Shown here: piece by piece, positions 30,601-37,946 of the stretch
Layout: every line of letters starts with the position of its first letter
Position numbering within the stretch: the stretch's first letter is position 1
Virus record (IMG/VR): IMGVR_UViG_3300009034_000088
Location: 1 to 43,018 of that record
From: a virus
Length of the DNA stretch: 43,018 nucleotides
Direction: 5' to 3' (one strand)
The notes under the pieces: model-generated
Told to the model about the DNA's origin: nothing
Database searches by the model: none
Seen by the model: only the letters and a program-made list of their open reading frames with translations
Program-made: the position numbers and the translations under genes

Positions 30601-30999
30601 TCAAGTCATCTCCTCGAATGAAACAAGGCAATCATCTCTATGGTGTGGCATCACTTCCCACTTTCCGTATGCCCTGATTTGTCTGTCATTAAGATAGATG
30701 ATCCCCTGTCCAGCGTCTTCTATAGCCTTAATCAAATTGCTTAAATCCTTGACAGATTCACGCTTTTTGACTTTGAATATCCCGCTAATCCTGAACTTAT
30801 TCGGGCTCGGCTTTCTTGGATCAAGCCCAAGAAATTTCATCTGGTCTATCATTTCATACTTCAATTCTTTCTGGTTTTCTGAATATTTTATGGCACGAAG
30901 CTTGACAAACTTTCCCCTTTGTGTCATTCTCGTATAGGGCACTATCTCTAAAAAACAACTAAAGTAAAATTTCTTAATCTGCTGTTCGGTGCGTTTCAT
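30601..30999 (-). CDS. RusA-like Holliday junction resolvase with altered active site (132 aa)
   Basis: The ATG at 30999 follows AAAGGGG by seven bases. The RusA signature is recognisable as VKDLSNLIKAIEDAGQGIIY with 'LNDRQIRAYG', where the family has D-x-D-N L..KA..DAL and a later DD.Q. Asp85 and Asp105 are kept, but the position of the second acidic residue is Ser87, and the first of the DD pair is Asn104. RusA resolves branched DNA before packaging. The change may lower or remove catalysis, or the metal site may be rebuilt. Family call is good; activity is uncertain. Confidence 0.7.
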   Translation of the reverse strand: MKRTEQQIKKFYFSCFLEIVPYTRMTQRGKFVKLRAIKYSENQKELKYEMIDQMKFLGLDPRKPSPNKFRISGIFKVKKRESVKDLSNLIKAIEDAGQGIIYLNDRQIRAYGKWEVMPHHRDDCLVSFEEMT

Positions 31000-31642
31000 T
31001 GGGAAACCCCTTTCGTTTAATCGGATAATTCGCATTATCTTTTATAAATACTGGGATATTATGCTCATCTGCCTTATTTACTATTGCATCAATCCATTCT
31101 TTTCTATGAACTGGACGAGGCGTAAGACCTCCTATAACAATCCAATCAAGATGCTCAAATCCTTTTGGTATTAACCAATTTATATCCATTCGCTCTAACA
31201 GTGGTTCAAAACTAACAAACCTTACTTTTGCTGTAGTATGTGATATTAATTGATATAAATTTGATATATCTGCCATACCAGTAATAGTCGTGCCAAACCA
31301 ACAGTTATCAGGATAAAATTGTGGAGCCCGTTCAGGAAGTTTTGTAAGTATCTGAAATGTATGTTTACTTTGTTCGATGATTTCAAATATTGCTTTTTTC
31401 CATCCGTTCCGTATAAGAGGATGAAACAATTCCATTGTCGAGCATACAAATATCTTAGAGGGCTTTTTAATGCTTAGAGGAGCAGATAATTCTTTATCAT
31501 CAAATCTAAGTCTTGGATTCCACTTGAATCGTTTATACAATCTCCTTGCGTAACAGTAAAAGCAGTTTATAGGACACAGACCTTTTATAGGATTCCAAGT
31601 CCAATCTGTCCAACCAATTTTATTTTCGCCTTGTTTATTCAT
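30974..31642 (-). CDS. DUF5131 / phage Gp37-Gp68 family protein, radical-SAM-like (222 aa)
   Basis: The ATG at 31642 (MNKQGENKIGWTDWTWNP) follows GGAGGT. WTWNPIKGLCPINCFYCYAR contains the CX3CX2C cluster (Cys23, 27, 30) that binds an iron-sulfur cluster in radical SAM enzymes. Later 'FVCSTMELFHP', 'QILTKLPERAP', 'NCWFGTTITG', 'RFVSFEPLLE', WIVIGGLTPRPV and 'PVFIKDN' follow the family order exactly. The substrate of this phage and mobile-element family is not established. It overlaps the RusA-like gene. Confidence 0.88.
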   Translation of the reverse strand: MNKQGENKIGWTDWTWNPIKGLCPINCFYCYARRLYKRFKWNPRLRFDDKELSAPLSIKKPSKIFVCSTMELFHPLIRNGWKKAIFEIIEQSKHTFQILTKLPERAPQFYPDNCWFGTTITGMADISNLYQLISHTTAKVRFVSFEPLLERMDINWLIPKGFEHLDWIVIGGLTPRPVHRKEWIDAIVNKADEHNIPVFIKDNANYPIKRKGFPNETHRTAD

Positions 31643-31871
31643 ACCTCCAATACCTCTCAATCTCTCCCTTCCTCTCATACCTCAGAATTGGCTTATTGGA
31701 ATCGGGAAGAGACCACTCGGTTATGATATGCTCTTCTCTTGACGTATCACCATCTGGGAGTTCCGTTTCCTTTGCTATGGTGAATGTGGAGTGGACTCGT
31801 AGCCTCTCGTATCCACCATAGGACTTGATAAGGTCAATGTATTCGCCTTTTGTTATCTCTTGCATATCCAT
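31635..31871 (-). CDS. Small protein of unknown function (78 aa)
   Basis: An N-terminal helix (MDMQEITKGEYIDLIKSYGG) is followed by strand-rich segments 'RLRVHSTFTIAKETE', 'EEHIITEWSLP' and 'KPILRYERKGEIERYW'. The ATG at 31871 lies inside the end of the upstream gene. It may form a small antiparallel sheet; no family is recognised. Confidence 0.55.
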   Translation of the reverse strand: MDMQEITKGEYIDLIKSYGGYERLRVHSTFTIAKETELPDGDTSREEHIITEWSLPDSNKPILRYERKGEIERYWRYE

Positions 31872-32553
31872 ACTTTTCTGCTTTGCTATTCAAAAATCCT
31901 GCACGAAATACAAATGTATATTCAAAATTGGTTATCGAACAATTCGGAATATATTTCCGTTCCCATATTTTACATAAGCAATATTTACCTATATCCCGCA
32001 AATTCCAACTGTAGAAACGAATTTCATTTTTAAGCATGGTGGAATCCCCTATGTAGATTGCGTCATAATTCCCTGCCCTGCAAATATTATCAAGTTTGGC
32101 ACCAAACATCTTCTGCACATCTTCCCAATAATTTGTTGTATAGACAAACGTTTCAGTAATCGTAAATCTACAATACATTTTAGAAATTGGAATTGAAATG
32201 GTATTTATGGGTAAACTAAGAATACGACTATCTGAATATTTCAAATTTGGTGTTAATGACAGGACATCAAGAAACCGTTCTTGATTAGAAGGAATCCTAA
32301 TTATTTTAATTCCAGATAGAAGTGACAATGCTTTAGAAATGTCAACAAGAGATTCTCCCTTATCGATATACTCTTGGGATGGCACTCGCAATTTCAATCG
32401 TAGTCTTCCCATGTACCTGTAAAATAATTTAGTTAGTTCTTGCATATGATTTATTTCATCCAGATGAACAACTATAACTAATAAAATTAGACCTATCCAT
32501 AGCGCACAGGCAAGACCGAATCCAGATAGCATGTTACGGTGTGCGTTAGTCAT
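31834..32553 (-). CDS. Membrane-anchored protein of unknown function (239 aa)
   Basis: The frame is open upstream, but GGAGAGTGGA and an ATGA overlap with the methyltransferase stop place the start at 32553 (MTNAHRNMLSGFG). One N-terminal membrane helix (LACALWIGLILLVIVVHL) is followed by a helical segment with 'LTKLFYRYMGRLRLKLRVPS' and a strand-rich C-terminal part containing five Cys. It is the next gene after the methyltransferase. No motif identifies an activity. Confidence 0.6.
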   Translation of the reverse strand: MTNAHRNMLSGFGLACALWIGLILLVIVVHLDEINHMQELTKLFYRYMGRLRLKLRVPSQEYIDKGESLVDISKALSLLSGIKIIRIPSNQERFLDVLSLTPNLKYSDSRILSLPINTISIPISKMYCRFTITETFVYTTNYWEDVQKMFGAKLDNICRAGNYDAIYIGDSTMLKNEIRFYSWNLRDIGKYCLCKIWERKYIPNCSITNFEYTFVFRAGFLNSKAEKYGYARDNKRRIH

Positions 32554-33092
32554 TCCACTCTCCTTGCCACATAAATTACGTGGTGACAAATAAACAGTGG
32601 TGCAGGGATTGTGATCCTGCTCGACAGTGTAATCCCTCCAGACAGTATCTTCTTTATCCCATAGCCTGTATAAGTCAAAAGCCTTACCATCCACCGAGGC
32701 GGATATGCAAACAGGTGGTCTTTGCAATACATGTGTCTCCTGTCCATAATCCAGTTAAAGACAATCTCTGGCGGATAATACGGATTGGGTACAGAGATTA
32801 TCAATATCCCATTTACATTCAACAGTTCCCTGCAATCCTTCAAGAACTTGATAGGGTTCTCCAAGTGTTCGACAATCTCCCCTGCGATAATCGTGTCGAA
32901 TTTATCTCTTACCGTATCCCGGATATTCTCTACATCGCCTGTTATGGTTAACTTGTAGCTCACTGGCTTCGGGACCTCTCGTATATCAAAGCCCGTAATA
33001 TCACCAGTCAGGTATCTATTGGGCAAATCGGCAAATCCTATGTCAAGTATCTTTCCCTTTGCTTCCTTTGCCATTTTTTTCAATCGTAGCAT
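32550..33092 (-). CDS. SAM-dependent methyltransferase, class I (about 180 aa)
   Basis: 'KGKILDIGFADLPNRYL' is motif I; 'ITGFDIREV' ends the second strand with Asp; 'FDTIIAGEIVEHLENPIKFL' and LNVNGILIISVPNPYY follow the Methyltransf_11 order. The His-rich RRHMYCKDHLFAYPP part resembles lipid- or quinone-type methyltransferases in this group. No good ribosome site exists: ATGs at 33092 and 33074 and a GTG at 33167 are all possible; I use 33092. The substrate is unknown, and it lies outside the glycan cassette. Confidence 0.75.
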   Translation of the reverse strand: MLRLKKMAKEAKGKILDIGFADLPNRYLTGDITGFDIREVPKPVSYKLTITGDVENIRDTVRDKFDTIIAGEIVEHLENPIKFLKDCRELLNVNGILIISVPNPYYPPEIVFNWIMDRRHMYCKDHLFAYPPRWMVRLLTYTGYGIKKILSGGITLSSRITIPAPLFICHHVIYVARRVE

Positions 33093-33176
33093 TTTGAGTT
33101 TACAAGGCTTCCTGATAACGCCAGCAAGGACTTGACACTCCGTAGGCAAGCCGCCAAACAACGCCACAGGAAGCCT

Positions 33177-33368
33177 TCATTTATAGTTTCTTTCCTTGAA
33201 ATATTCCCACCATTGTCTTTTAATGTCTTTTGGAGGAGGAAATATTTGTGGATAACGATAACCATTACACACACTACAAATATCAATTTCTGGAGCATCC
33301 GAATTACAACTTGGACAAAACCCAAAAAGTAATCTCCAATGTCCCCTTAAATATCTAAATAATTTCAT
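33177..33368 (-). CDS. Zinc-ribbon protein (63 aa)
   Basis: The Cys pairs CPSC and CSVC, 13 residues apart between strands ('WRLLFGFCPSCNSD', 'IDICSVCNGYRYP'), make a textbook two-knuckle zinc ribbon. The C-terminal part is Pro- and Trp-rich (IFPPPKDIKRQWWEYF). The ATG at 33368 follows GGGGGAGA and overlaps the end of the preceding gene. It may bind nucleic acid or another phage protein. Confidence 0.7.
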   Translation of the reverse strand: MKLFRYLRGHWRLLFGFCPSCNSDAPEIDICSVCNGYRYPQIFPPPKDIKRQWWEYFKERNYK

Positions 33369-33693
33369 TATTCAAATCTCCCCCACCGACTTCCCTCTTG
33401 CGACTGGAGCCCAATCCATCAAGAGAGAAGCCGAAGCCTTCAGTACAAGCCTGATGGCTGGGGGTTATTTTTTCTAACTGATAATTTGCTTTTTTTGATG
33501 CTTCGATAAAATCTTCAATTGTCCAATCGCCTTCCAGTTTATTCATTAAATCAAATATTTTATCTGATAATTCTTCTATAGATAAAATATATCCACCCAT
33601 ATTACACCTCCTCTTACTCTCCTCCCACTGTACCCACGTGGAGCCAATGGAGAGGAAAGCCATTACTACTAACAGGATTAGGTCTATCAGCAT
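33355..33693 (-). CDS. Membrane-anchored protein with a second internal start (112 aa)
   Basis: The first start (33693) follows GGAGG by eight bases and gives an N-terminal membrane helix (MLIDLILLVVMAFLSIGSTW). A second in-frame ATG at 33600 (MGGYILSIEELSD) also has a perfect GGAGG six bases upstream, so a soluble 81-aa form may be made as well. The soluble part is helical and acidic ('KIFDLMNKLEGDWTIEDFIE') with a basic Gly-rich tail. Alternatively two genes have fused by loss of a stop. Confidence 0.6.
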   Translation of the reverse strand: MLIDLILLVVMAFLSIGSTWVQWEESKRRCNMGGYILSIEELSDKIFDLMNKLEGDWTIEDFIEASKKANYQLEKITPSHQACTEGFGFSLDGLGSSRKREVGGGDLNNEII

Positions 33694-34403
33694 GGTTCAA
33701 GCCTCCTGAATGAAATCACCCAACACCATTTGTTTAAAAACTCTTCTGGATTTTTTGCTCTATTGAGTTTAATAATACATTCAAAAAAATCTTCTCGGCT
33801 ATTGAATCCTTCACATATTATATCATTATCAGATATTTCAATTATCCTCTCTACCCTTACATCTGTAATCTCAAGCAATATACGAGAAGCCCATCGGGGC
33901 ATGTAAAGAGGAGACGACCAGCGTGTTCTATCATCATCATAATCATTCACAGACTCAGATACTATATTAGGCTCAGGTTCAGTAGCCCTATAATGCGGGA
34001 TTAGATGATATTGTCCCCATTCATCACCACCATCTTTGGTCTTAATGGGTCTATCTTTCGCCCATTTTTCTAATTCTTCTTTCGAATAGATATACTCAAT
34101 GTCACTTTCAATTACAAATGTTTCTCTCACCCATAGTCTATCTCCAATTTGCCCATAGGGACATTTCTTGATAGCATTAAAAATACTATTTGGGTTTGTC
34201 CAACAAAATTCACATTGAATTTCAATAGGACAATTTGCACAAGACCCATCACAGTCTGGGTCATGTTCTGGATATGAACCTGTATCATCACAATAATCAC
34301 ACTTTTCAATTTTCTGTTTAATAACCCTTCTGGTAACGGTTTTGCGTCCCTCAAGCACAGCCCGCACCATTTCGGCACTGAATATAATGGGTCTCTCTTT
34401 CAT
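33687..34403 (-). CDS. ASCH/PUA-like phage protein (238 aa)
   Basis: MKERPIIFSAEMVRAVLEGR followed by KTVTRRVIK is the standard start of the phage ASCH-domain family. A Cys-rich insert of about 45 residues (CDYCDD, SCANCPIEIQCEFCW) adds a likely zinc site. Then 'KCPYGQIGDRLWVRETFVIE', 'RWSSPLYMPRWASRILLEI' and 'DVRVERIIEISDND' complete the family order. ASCH domains resemble RNA-binding PUA domains; the role in phages is not known. Confidence 0.82.
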   Translation of the reverse strand: MKERPIIFSAEMVRAVLEGRKTVTRRVIKQKIEKCDYCDDTGSYPEHDPDCDGSCANCPIEIQCEFCWTNPNSIFNAIKKCPYGQIGDRLWVRETFVIESDIEYIYSKEELEKWAKDRPIKTKDGGDEWGQYHLIPHYRATEPEPNIVSESVNDYDDDRTRWSSPLYMPRWASRILLEITDVRVERIIEISDNDIICEGFNSREDFFECIIKLNRAKNPEEFLNKWCWVISFRRLEPC

Positions 34404-34412
34404 TCTGTAAAT

Positions 34413-34607
34413 TTATAAATCCTGTTGGAGCAAAACCCGTTCTTTCAGTCTCTTGTCAAAATCATATCTGCCACTTGTACGCCCTACAAAACACTTATAG
34501 TTATTGTATCTGCACCGCTTGCTTTCGTCTTTTGTGAACCCATAACAGGCAATCGGTGGTTGATACCATAGACAGCCTGAACATTTTACATCGGGAATAC
34601 GTTTCAT
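34413..34607 (-). CDS. Small Cys-rich protein (64 aa)
   Basis: The ATG at 34607 (MKRIPDVKCSGCLWYQPP) overlaps the upstream stop as ATGA; the longer frame has no ribosome site. Cys residues form CSGC, a Cys at ACYG, RCRY and KCFVG, suggesting one or two metal sites. The rest is basic (RYDFDKRLKERVLL). One of many such miniproteins here. Confidence 0.65.
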   Translation of the reverse strand: MKRIPDVKCSGCLWYQPPIACYGFTKDESKRCRYNNYKCFVGRTSGRYDFDKRLKERVLLQQDL

Positions 34608-34915
34608 TCCAACCAACCCCTCAATTGCTTTATCCTTGCCCGTATCACCTTGTCGCACTCGGCTTGGGTGATGAGACCTTTTTCATATTTTTCTCTCGCC
34701 ATTACCGACTTATAGGCAAGAGTTCTTTTATCAGCACAACCTTCAATGGGATACATAATTTCATTAGGACATGAATCGCAATCATCCTTCCAAATATTAG
34801 CATCATATTTACAAAAGACACACCCGAAATCCTCATGGTACCTCAGATACTTCTCATAGGCTTCTATCTGCTCTCTGATAGCCTTCTTCTGGATTGGTGT
34901 AAAGTTATGTTTCAT
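34604..34915 (-). CDS. Helical protein with an internal Cys cluster (103 aa)
   Basis: Two long helices, MKHNFTPIQKKAIREQIEAY at the start and 'ITQAECDKVIRARIKQLRGW' at the end, bracket a Cys group (GCVFCKYD, DCDSCPN, GCADKR) that could bind zinc. The protein starts at an ATG that overlaps the end of the GNAT-like gene. The family is unknown to me. Confidence 0.65.
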   Translation of the reverse strand: MKHNFTPIQKKAIREQIEAYEKYLRYHEDFGCVFCKYDANIWKDDCDSCPNEIMYPIEGCADKRTLAYKSVMAREKYEKGLITQAECDKVIRARIKQLRGWLE

Positions 34916-35220
34916 TTGTCCTTGTAGTAAATCTCCACATTCTCTTCGTAGTTTTTATCATATTCCCATTTCTTTTTAAATCCCAATTTCTTGCATATCG
35001 CCCGCATACGATTAGAAGGCGTGGGGACTTTAACCCCATAGCCAGCCTTGATGATATTGTCAAATAGTGTCCGCAGATTCCCTGTCCCTTCCTGCTTGCT
35101 AATGATAAATGATATTGTTATATGAGCATCCTTTTTCCACAGCCAGCCATCAAATTTGTCAGCCATGAATCCGAGTTTGTCGGCACGCTTTGTTCCCAAT
35201 TTAACTATTCCGTTTTTCAT
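34912..35220 (-). CDS. GNAT-like acetyltransferase-related protein (102 aa)
   Basis: 'HITISFIISKQEGTGNLRTL' resembles the acetyl-CoA loop of GNAT enzymes (Q/R-x-x-G-x-G), followed by 'FDNIIKAGYGVKVPTPSNRM' and 'ICKKLGFKKKWEYD', the usual strand plus KLGF segment. The domain is short (102 aa) and lacks the first GNAT strands, so it may be a reduced member. Substrate unknown. It overlaps its neighbours by ATGA. Confidence 0.6.
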   Translation of the reverse strand: MKNGIVKLGTKRADKLGFMADKFDGWLWKKDAHITISFIISKQEGTGNLRTLFDNIIKAGYGVKVPTPSNRMRAICKKLGFKKKWEYDKNYEENVEIYYKDK

Positions 35221-35450
35221 GGTATTATGTAACGTTTATTTTTCTCATCATATTCCCACTGTTCTTTATATTTACTCATCCATTTTTTCTCTTGAATTTG
35301 GTCTTCTTGTGTTTCCACGAAATCTGGATTGATTCTCATACATTGGTAGTGCAATTGATAAAATCGAATTATAGTCTCGTGTTCCTTTCCTCTAAAATGA
35401 AATGTCTGTACTCTACATTTATGACAACAACTTCTTAAGTTTATTCCCAT
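35217..35450 (-). CDS. Small Cys/His-containing protein (77 aa)
   Basis: The N-terminus MGINLRSCCHKCRVQTFHFR has a Cys cluster, then 'KEHETIIRFYQLHYQC' gives His and Cys that could complete a zinc site. The second half is charged (EDQIQEKKWMSKYKEQWEYD). Nothing indicates an enzyme. It lies between the GNAT-like gene and the loader candidate. Confidence 0.6.
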   Translation of the reverse strand: MGINLRSCCHKCRVQTFHFRGKEHETIIRFYQLHYQCMRINPDFVETQEDQIQEKKWMSKYKEQWEYDEKNKRYIIP

Positions 35451-35486
35451 AATTTACTCTCCATTTCAGAAAGTCACAAAGTCACC

Positions 35487-36083
35487 CTATACCCCATGAC
35501 TTTTAGGTGACTTTTTAGTGACAGATTTATTCTCTAATTGCTTTTTATCCTCAAAGCCTATCTCTAATGGAGGTTTAATATCTTTAATATATCCCCGTAA
35601 TCTATTGTTTATCTCATGCAACCCCGGCAGATAAGGCAATGATTTGACTCTATTGCGACTGAGTGCTTGATATAACTGCAAAAACTCTTTCTCTCTCCAT
35701 TGCAAATCATCCAGTTCTGTCGCACACAATCTCTGCCATCCGCCCATTGTTTCTATACAGGAATGAATTACGGTATCAGAAAATTTAATACTTTCATATA
35801 CCCCTATATCCTCCATAGCCTTAACTACTTGCTTCCATGCTATTAAAGCCCTATCGCTACAAGTTCCCTCTATTGCGTGACGTATTTTCGCGATCGTAGG
35901 AAATACAGAATACTCTTCATTGCCTAAAATATAATCAACAGCCTTTTTTACTTGCTCAATAGAGAAATCAGAAAGGTATCTAAAAAAAAGTTCTATTTTT
36001 TCTTTTGAAGGTTCTTTCCCACAATTCTCACCCAATGCGGTCGTTAATAATGCAAAATCTTTAAAGTCTTGTCTGCGTTTCAT
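35487..36083 (-). CDS. Helicase-loader-like replication protein (198 aa)
   Basis: The start is the ATG at 36083 (MKRRQDFKDFALLTTALGE), with GGGAGA upstream and an overlap with the O-like gene stop. A helical domain with 'ELFFRYLSDFSIEQVKKAVDY', 'YSVFPTIAKIRHAIEGT', then 'WQRLCATELDDLQWREKEFL' is typical of proteins found downstream of phage O-type initiators, by analogy with lambda P. Such proteins deliver the host helicase to the origin. Role inferred from position and domain pattern. Confidence 0.65.
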   Translation of the reverse strand: MKRRQDFKDFALLTTALGENCGKEPSKEKIELFFRYLSDFSIEQVKKAVDYILGNEEYSVFPTIAKIRHAIEGTCSDRALIAWKQVVKAMEDIGVYESIKFSDTVIHSCIETMGGWQRLCATELDDLQWREKEFLQLYQALSRNRVKSLPYLPGLHEINNRLRGYIKDIKPPLEIGFEDKKQLENKSVTKKSPKSHGV

Positions 36084-36910
36084 AGTTCTCCCTTTGCTAT
36101 TTTTTCTTCTTGTTCTTTTATCCATGCTTTCGCACCTGAATATTTCCCTCCAGTTTTGTGTAGTAATCGTGGTATCTGAGATTTGAATATCTCTATTGTG
36201 TACCCGGCTTCTTTGACAAATTTACTATCTGTCTTGAAAAACATAGCCATCAGTTCCTTTAACTTATCAATGCTGTATACCTGTAAAAGATTTTTAAATA
36301 TAACACCATGCTTACCCCATACAGGACAATATTTCTCACCAGTAATAATTTCAAATCCTCGACAAAATAATAATATCAATTCCTTTATTCTTGGATCACC
36401 TTTTTTCTTACGATCTACATTAGTAGTTTCTTTTGTATTAGTTTCTTTAAAATACTTTCTTTTGTGTACCCCAATATTGGGGACACTTTTTTTAGATTTT
36501 GTACCCATTATTGGGGATAGGGTGTTACCATTTTTGGGGACTGTTACCTTTTTTGGGGATACCTTCCACTTTTCGTAATCCTTTTGGAATCCATAGCTTA
36601 CAAGAGAGGTGTTACCATTTTTGGGGATAGGCTTTTTTATGAGTATATTTTTTTCGACAAGAGTATTTATAAGTAAATTACATCTTGAGCGAGGTATACC
36701 AGTTAATTCTGAGAATTGGCTATATGATATTATATCCATTCTTTTCTTTTTTTTCTTATCCTTTTTAGGATTCTCTAACCAGCCCCAAGTTTTTCTCAAT
36801 ACTACCCATAATATTTGCCATTCCTGCCCAGATATTCTGTGTTTGCATAGTGCATCTACAATTTCATTGGCTATATCAATATGTCCATTTTCCCTTTGAG
36901 GATTTGCCAT
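36080..36910 (-). CDS. Phage replication initiator, lambda O-like (276 aa)
   Basis: 'MANPQRENGHIDIANEIVDA' with LCKHRISGQEWQILWVVLRK, then 'TWGW' is the Phage_rep_O winged-helix N-terminus that binds origin iterons. The middle (about 95-165) is low-complexity and carries the repeated PKNGNT; its DNA is the iteron array. The C-terminal half ('LFCRGFEIITGEKYCPVWGK', 'AWIKEQEEKIAKGEL') should bind the loader. The ATG at 36910 lacks a clear ribosome site and lies after a 210-nt leader with strong structure. Initiator of phage DNA replication. Confidence 0.85.
   Translation of the reverse strand: MANPQRENGHIDIANEIVDALCKHRISGQEWQILWVVLRKTWGWLENPKKDKKKKKRMDIISYSQFSELTGIPRSRCNLLINTLVEKNILIKKPIPKNGNTSLVSYGFQKDYEKWKVSPKKVTVPKNGNTLSPIMGTKSKKSVPNIGVHKRKYFKETNTKETTNVDRKKKGDPRIKELILLFCRGFEIITGEKYCPVWGKHGVIFKNLLQVYSIDKLKELMAMFFKTDSKFVKEAGYTIEIFKSQIPRLLHKTGGKYSGAKAWIKEQEEKIAKGEL
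36380..36627 (-). other. Probable replication origin inside the O-like gene (oriLambda type)
   Basis: Five iterons of the form GTWACCATTWTTGGGGA begin at 36466, 36501, 36524, 36543 and 36611. The first has the palindrome CCCCAATATTGGGG. In gene direction the array is followed by an A-rich tract (36465 to about 36380). Iterons inside an O gene followed by an A-rich segment is the arrangement of the lambda origin. Confidence 0.8.
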
Positions 36911-37120
36911 CTGCTGTATAATGAGGAATTATTGTCGGTTTCTTCCTCATATATAAAAGTACCCCTCCCCATGCCAATATCACCCGAGGCACCAGCCGTA
37001 CAGGTACGGAGGATCCGGGAGGACAAAGAGAGGGGTACCCTTAATTGTCTGTGTAAAAAAGCCTGTATCACTGGTGCCTTCTCCTTTCTACATCTACGGT
37101 TTAGGTTCTTCTACTGAACG
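36911..37120 (-). ncRNA. Structured 5' leader of the replication operon
   Basis: From the predicted start near 37120 the transcript can form GGCACCAG/CTGGTGCC (37078-37071 with 36995-36988) and GTACCCCTC/GAGGGGTAC (37038-37030 with 36967-36959). The pairings interleave, so they form a pseudoknot or exclude each other. A CCGTAC/GTACGG hairpin (37009-36996) lies between, and ATGAGGAA/TTCCTCAT (36950-36921) closes just before the start codon. A GTG at 37071 with AAGGAG could give a leader peptide. Confidence 0.6.
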
Positions 37121-37126
37121 CATATC

Positions 37127-37155
37127 ATTATACCATACTTTACTCAATTTGTCAA
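37127..37155 (-). promoter_or_regulatory. Consensus sigma-70 promoter of the replication operon
   Basis: Perfect TTGACA (37155-37150) and perfect TATAAT (37132-37127) are separated by 17 bp on the minus strand. This is the strongest promoter in the window. It lies between the zinc-ribbon gene and the replication initiator. Confidence 0.9.
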
Positions 37156-37184
37156 GAGAAAAATGAAAAAAAGTTAAGTAGTTG

Positions 37185-37475
37185 TTACTGCTTCCTTGTT
37201 ACGCTCCATATCGAATAGCAAACCTTGTCTTCTGGTGGAATTGGCTTGTCTATCCGATTTCTGAACACCCTGACCCTGACAATAGATTTGCAATGCGGGC
37301 ACTCTATCTCTACATCTGCCAAAGGTTTCTTTTTCTTAGCCATCTTGCTACCCTCCCTTCTTATATTTGATACTCTTTTGGCAACACAGGACAAGCATAA
37401 ACCGCTTTTGGTTACGCCCCTTTTTCCACATTCACATCTTAAATCCATATTTATTTCAATCGTTCTATCATCCAT
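37185..37475 (-). CDS. Double zinc-ribbon protein with internal start (96 aa)
   Basis: The ATG at 37475 (MDDRTIEINMDL) has GGGGG before it; the GTG at 37484 is less likely. The N-terminal part has CECGKRG and GLCLSCVAK, and the C-terminal part has 'IECPHCKS' as a second site. An in-frame ATG at 37344 (MAKKKKPLADVEI) has GGGAGGG upstream, so a 49-aa form may also be made. It is the last gene before the replication promoter. Function unknown. Confidence 0.65.
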   Translation of the reverse strand: MDDRTIEINMDLRCECGKRGVTKSGLCLSCVAKRVSNIRREGSKMAKKKKPLADVEIECPHCKSIVRVRVFRNRIDKPIPPEDKVCYSIWSVTRKQ

Positions 37476-37517
37476 CTCACTCACCCCCTTTACATCTTTT
37501 TAGTGTTACTTTCCTTC

Positions 37518-37778
37518 TTACTTTCTTAGCCCTGGTCGTTTCAGAATATCTTTAGGTTCGTCGTATCCGAACAGTTCCGTTTCTAACATGCATAATTGCT
37601 CTCTCAATATTCTTATATTGTCCCGGATGATAAATACAGGCATTTTAATATCTAAAAGTTTGCAACAGAGATCAAGGCATTTGTATGCTAACGTATGGTC
37701 TAAAAAATCGTGACCTAATCCCTGAAATACTTCATCGGATATTTTTCTAAGTTGCTCTAAGTGTTCATCTGTCCACAT
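37518..37778 (-). CDS. Helical protein of unknown function (86 aa)
   Basis: GGGGAATA precedes the ATG at 37778. The sequence is helical throughout (MWTDEHLEQLRKISDEVFQG, 'YKCLDLCCKLLDIKM', 'IIRDNIRILREQLCMLETEL') with a C-terminal Pro/Lys tail. Heptad-like hydrophobic spacing suggests a helical bundle or oligomer. No family can be named. Confidence 0.6.
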   Translation of the reverse strand: MWTDEHLEQLRKISDEVFQGLGHDFLDHTLAYKCLDLCCKLLDIKMPVFIIRDNIRILREQLCMLETELFGYDEPKDILKRPGLRK

Positions 37779-37905
37779 TATTCCCCCTTTCTTTCTGCAT
37801 TCCTTTCTTTTTATCCCTCAATTCCTCCTCGCACCCTCTCCGATAGATACAATCCCTGCACTGAGGCAGTCTATCAAAGTCCTCCCCATGCCGGCAGTCA
37901 GTCAT
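37765..37905 (-). CDS. Small Cys-rich protein (46 aa)
   Basis: A frame from the ATG at 37905 gives MTDCRHGEDFDRLPQCRDCI, then YRRGCEEE and a charged tail, with four Cys in a C-x11-C-x2-C-x5-C pattern that could bind zinc. The ribosome site is weak, but the end overlaps the start of the next gene. A 19-codon frame (37898-37957) ahead of it could couple it to the methyltransferase gene. Confidence 0.5.
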   Translation of the reverse strand: MTDCRHGEDFDRLPQCRDCIYRRGCEEELRDKKKGMQKERGNNVDR

Positions 37906-37946
37906 TCGTATGGGTCGGCTTGTTATTGTCATTGGTTTTTAATATA

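Noticed and set aside
33080-33325. An 81-codon frame between the methyltransferase and zinc-ribbon genes
   Set aside because: It overlaps the well-supported zinc-ribbon gene in another frame and shows no ribosome site or protein-like pattern.
36871-37071. A 66-codon open frame (GTG start) over the replication leader
   Set aside because: Its sequence lacks protein-like character, it overlaps the initiator start, and the region is dominated by inverted repeats. A short leader peptide remains possible.
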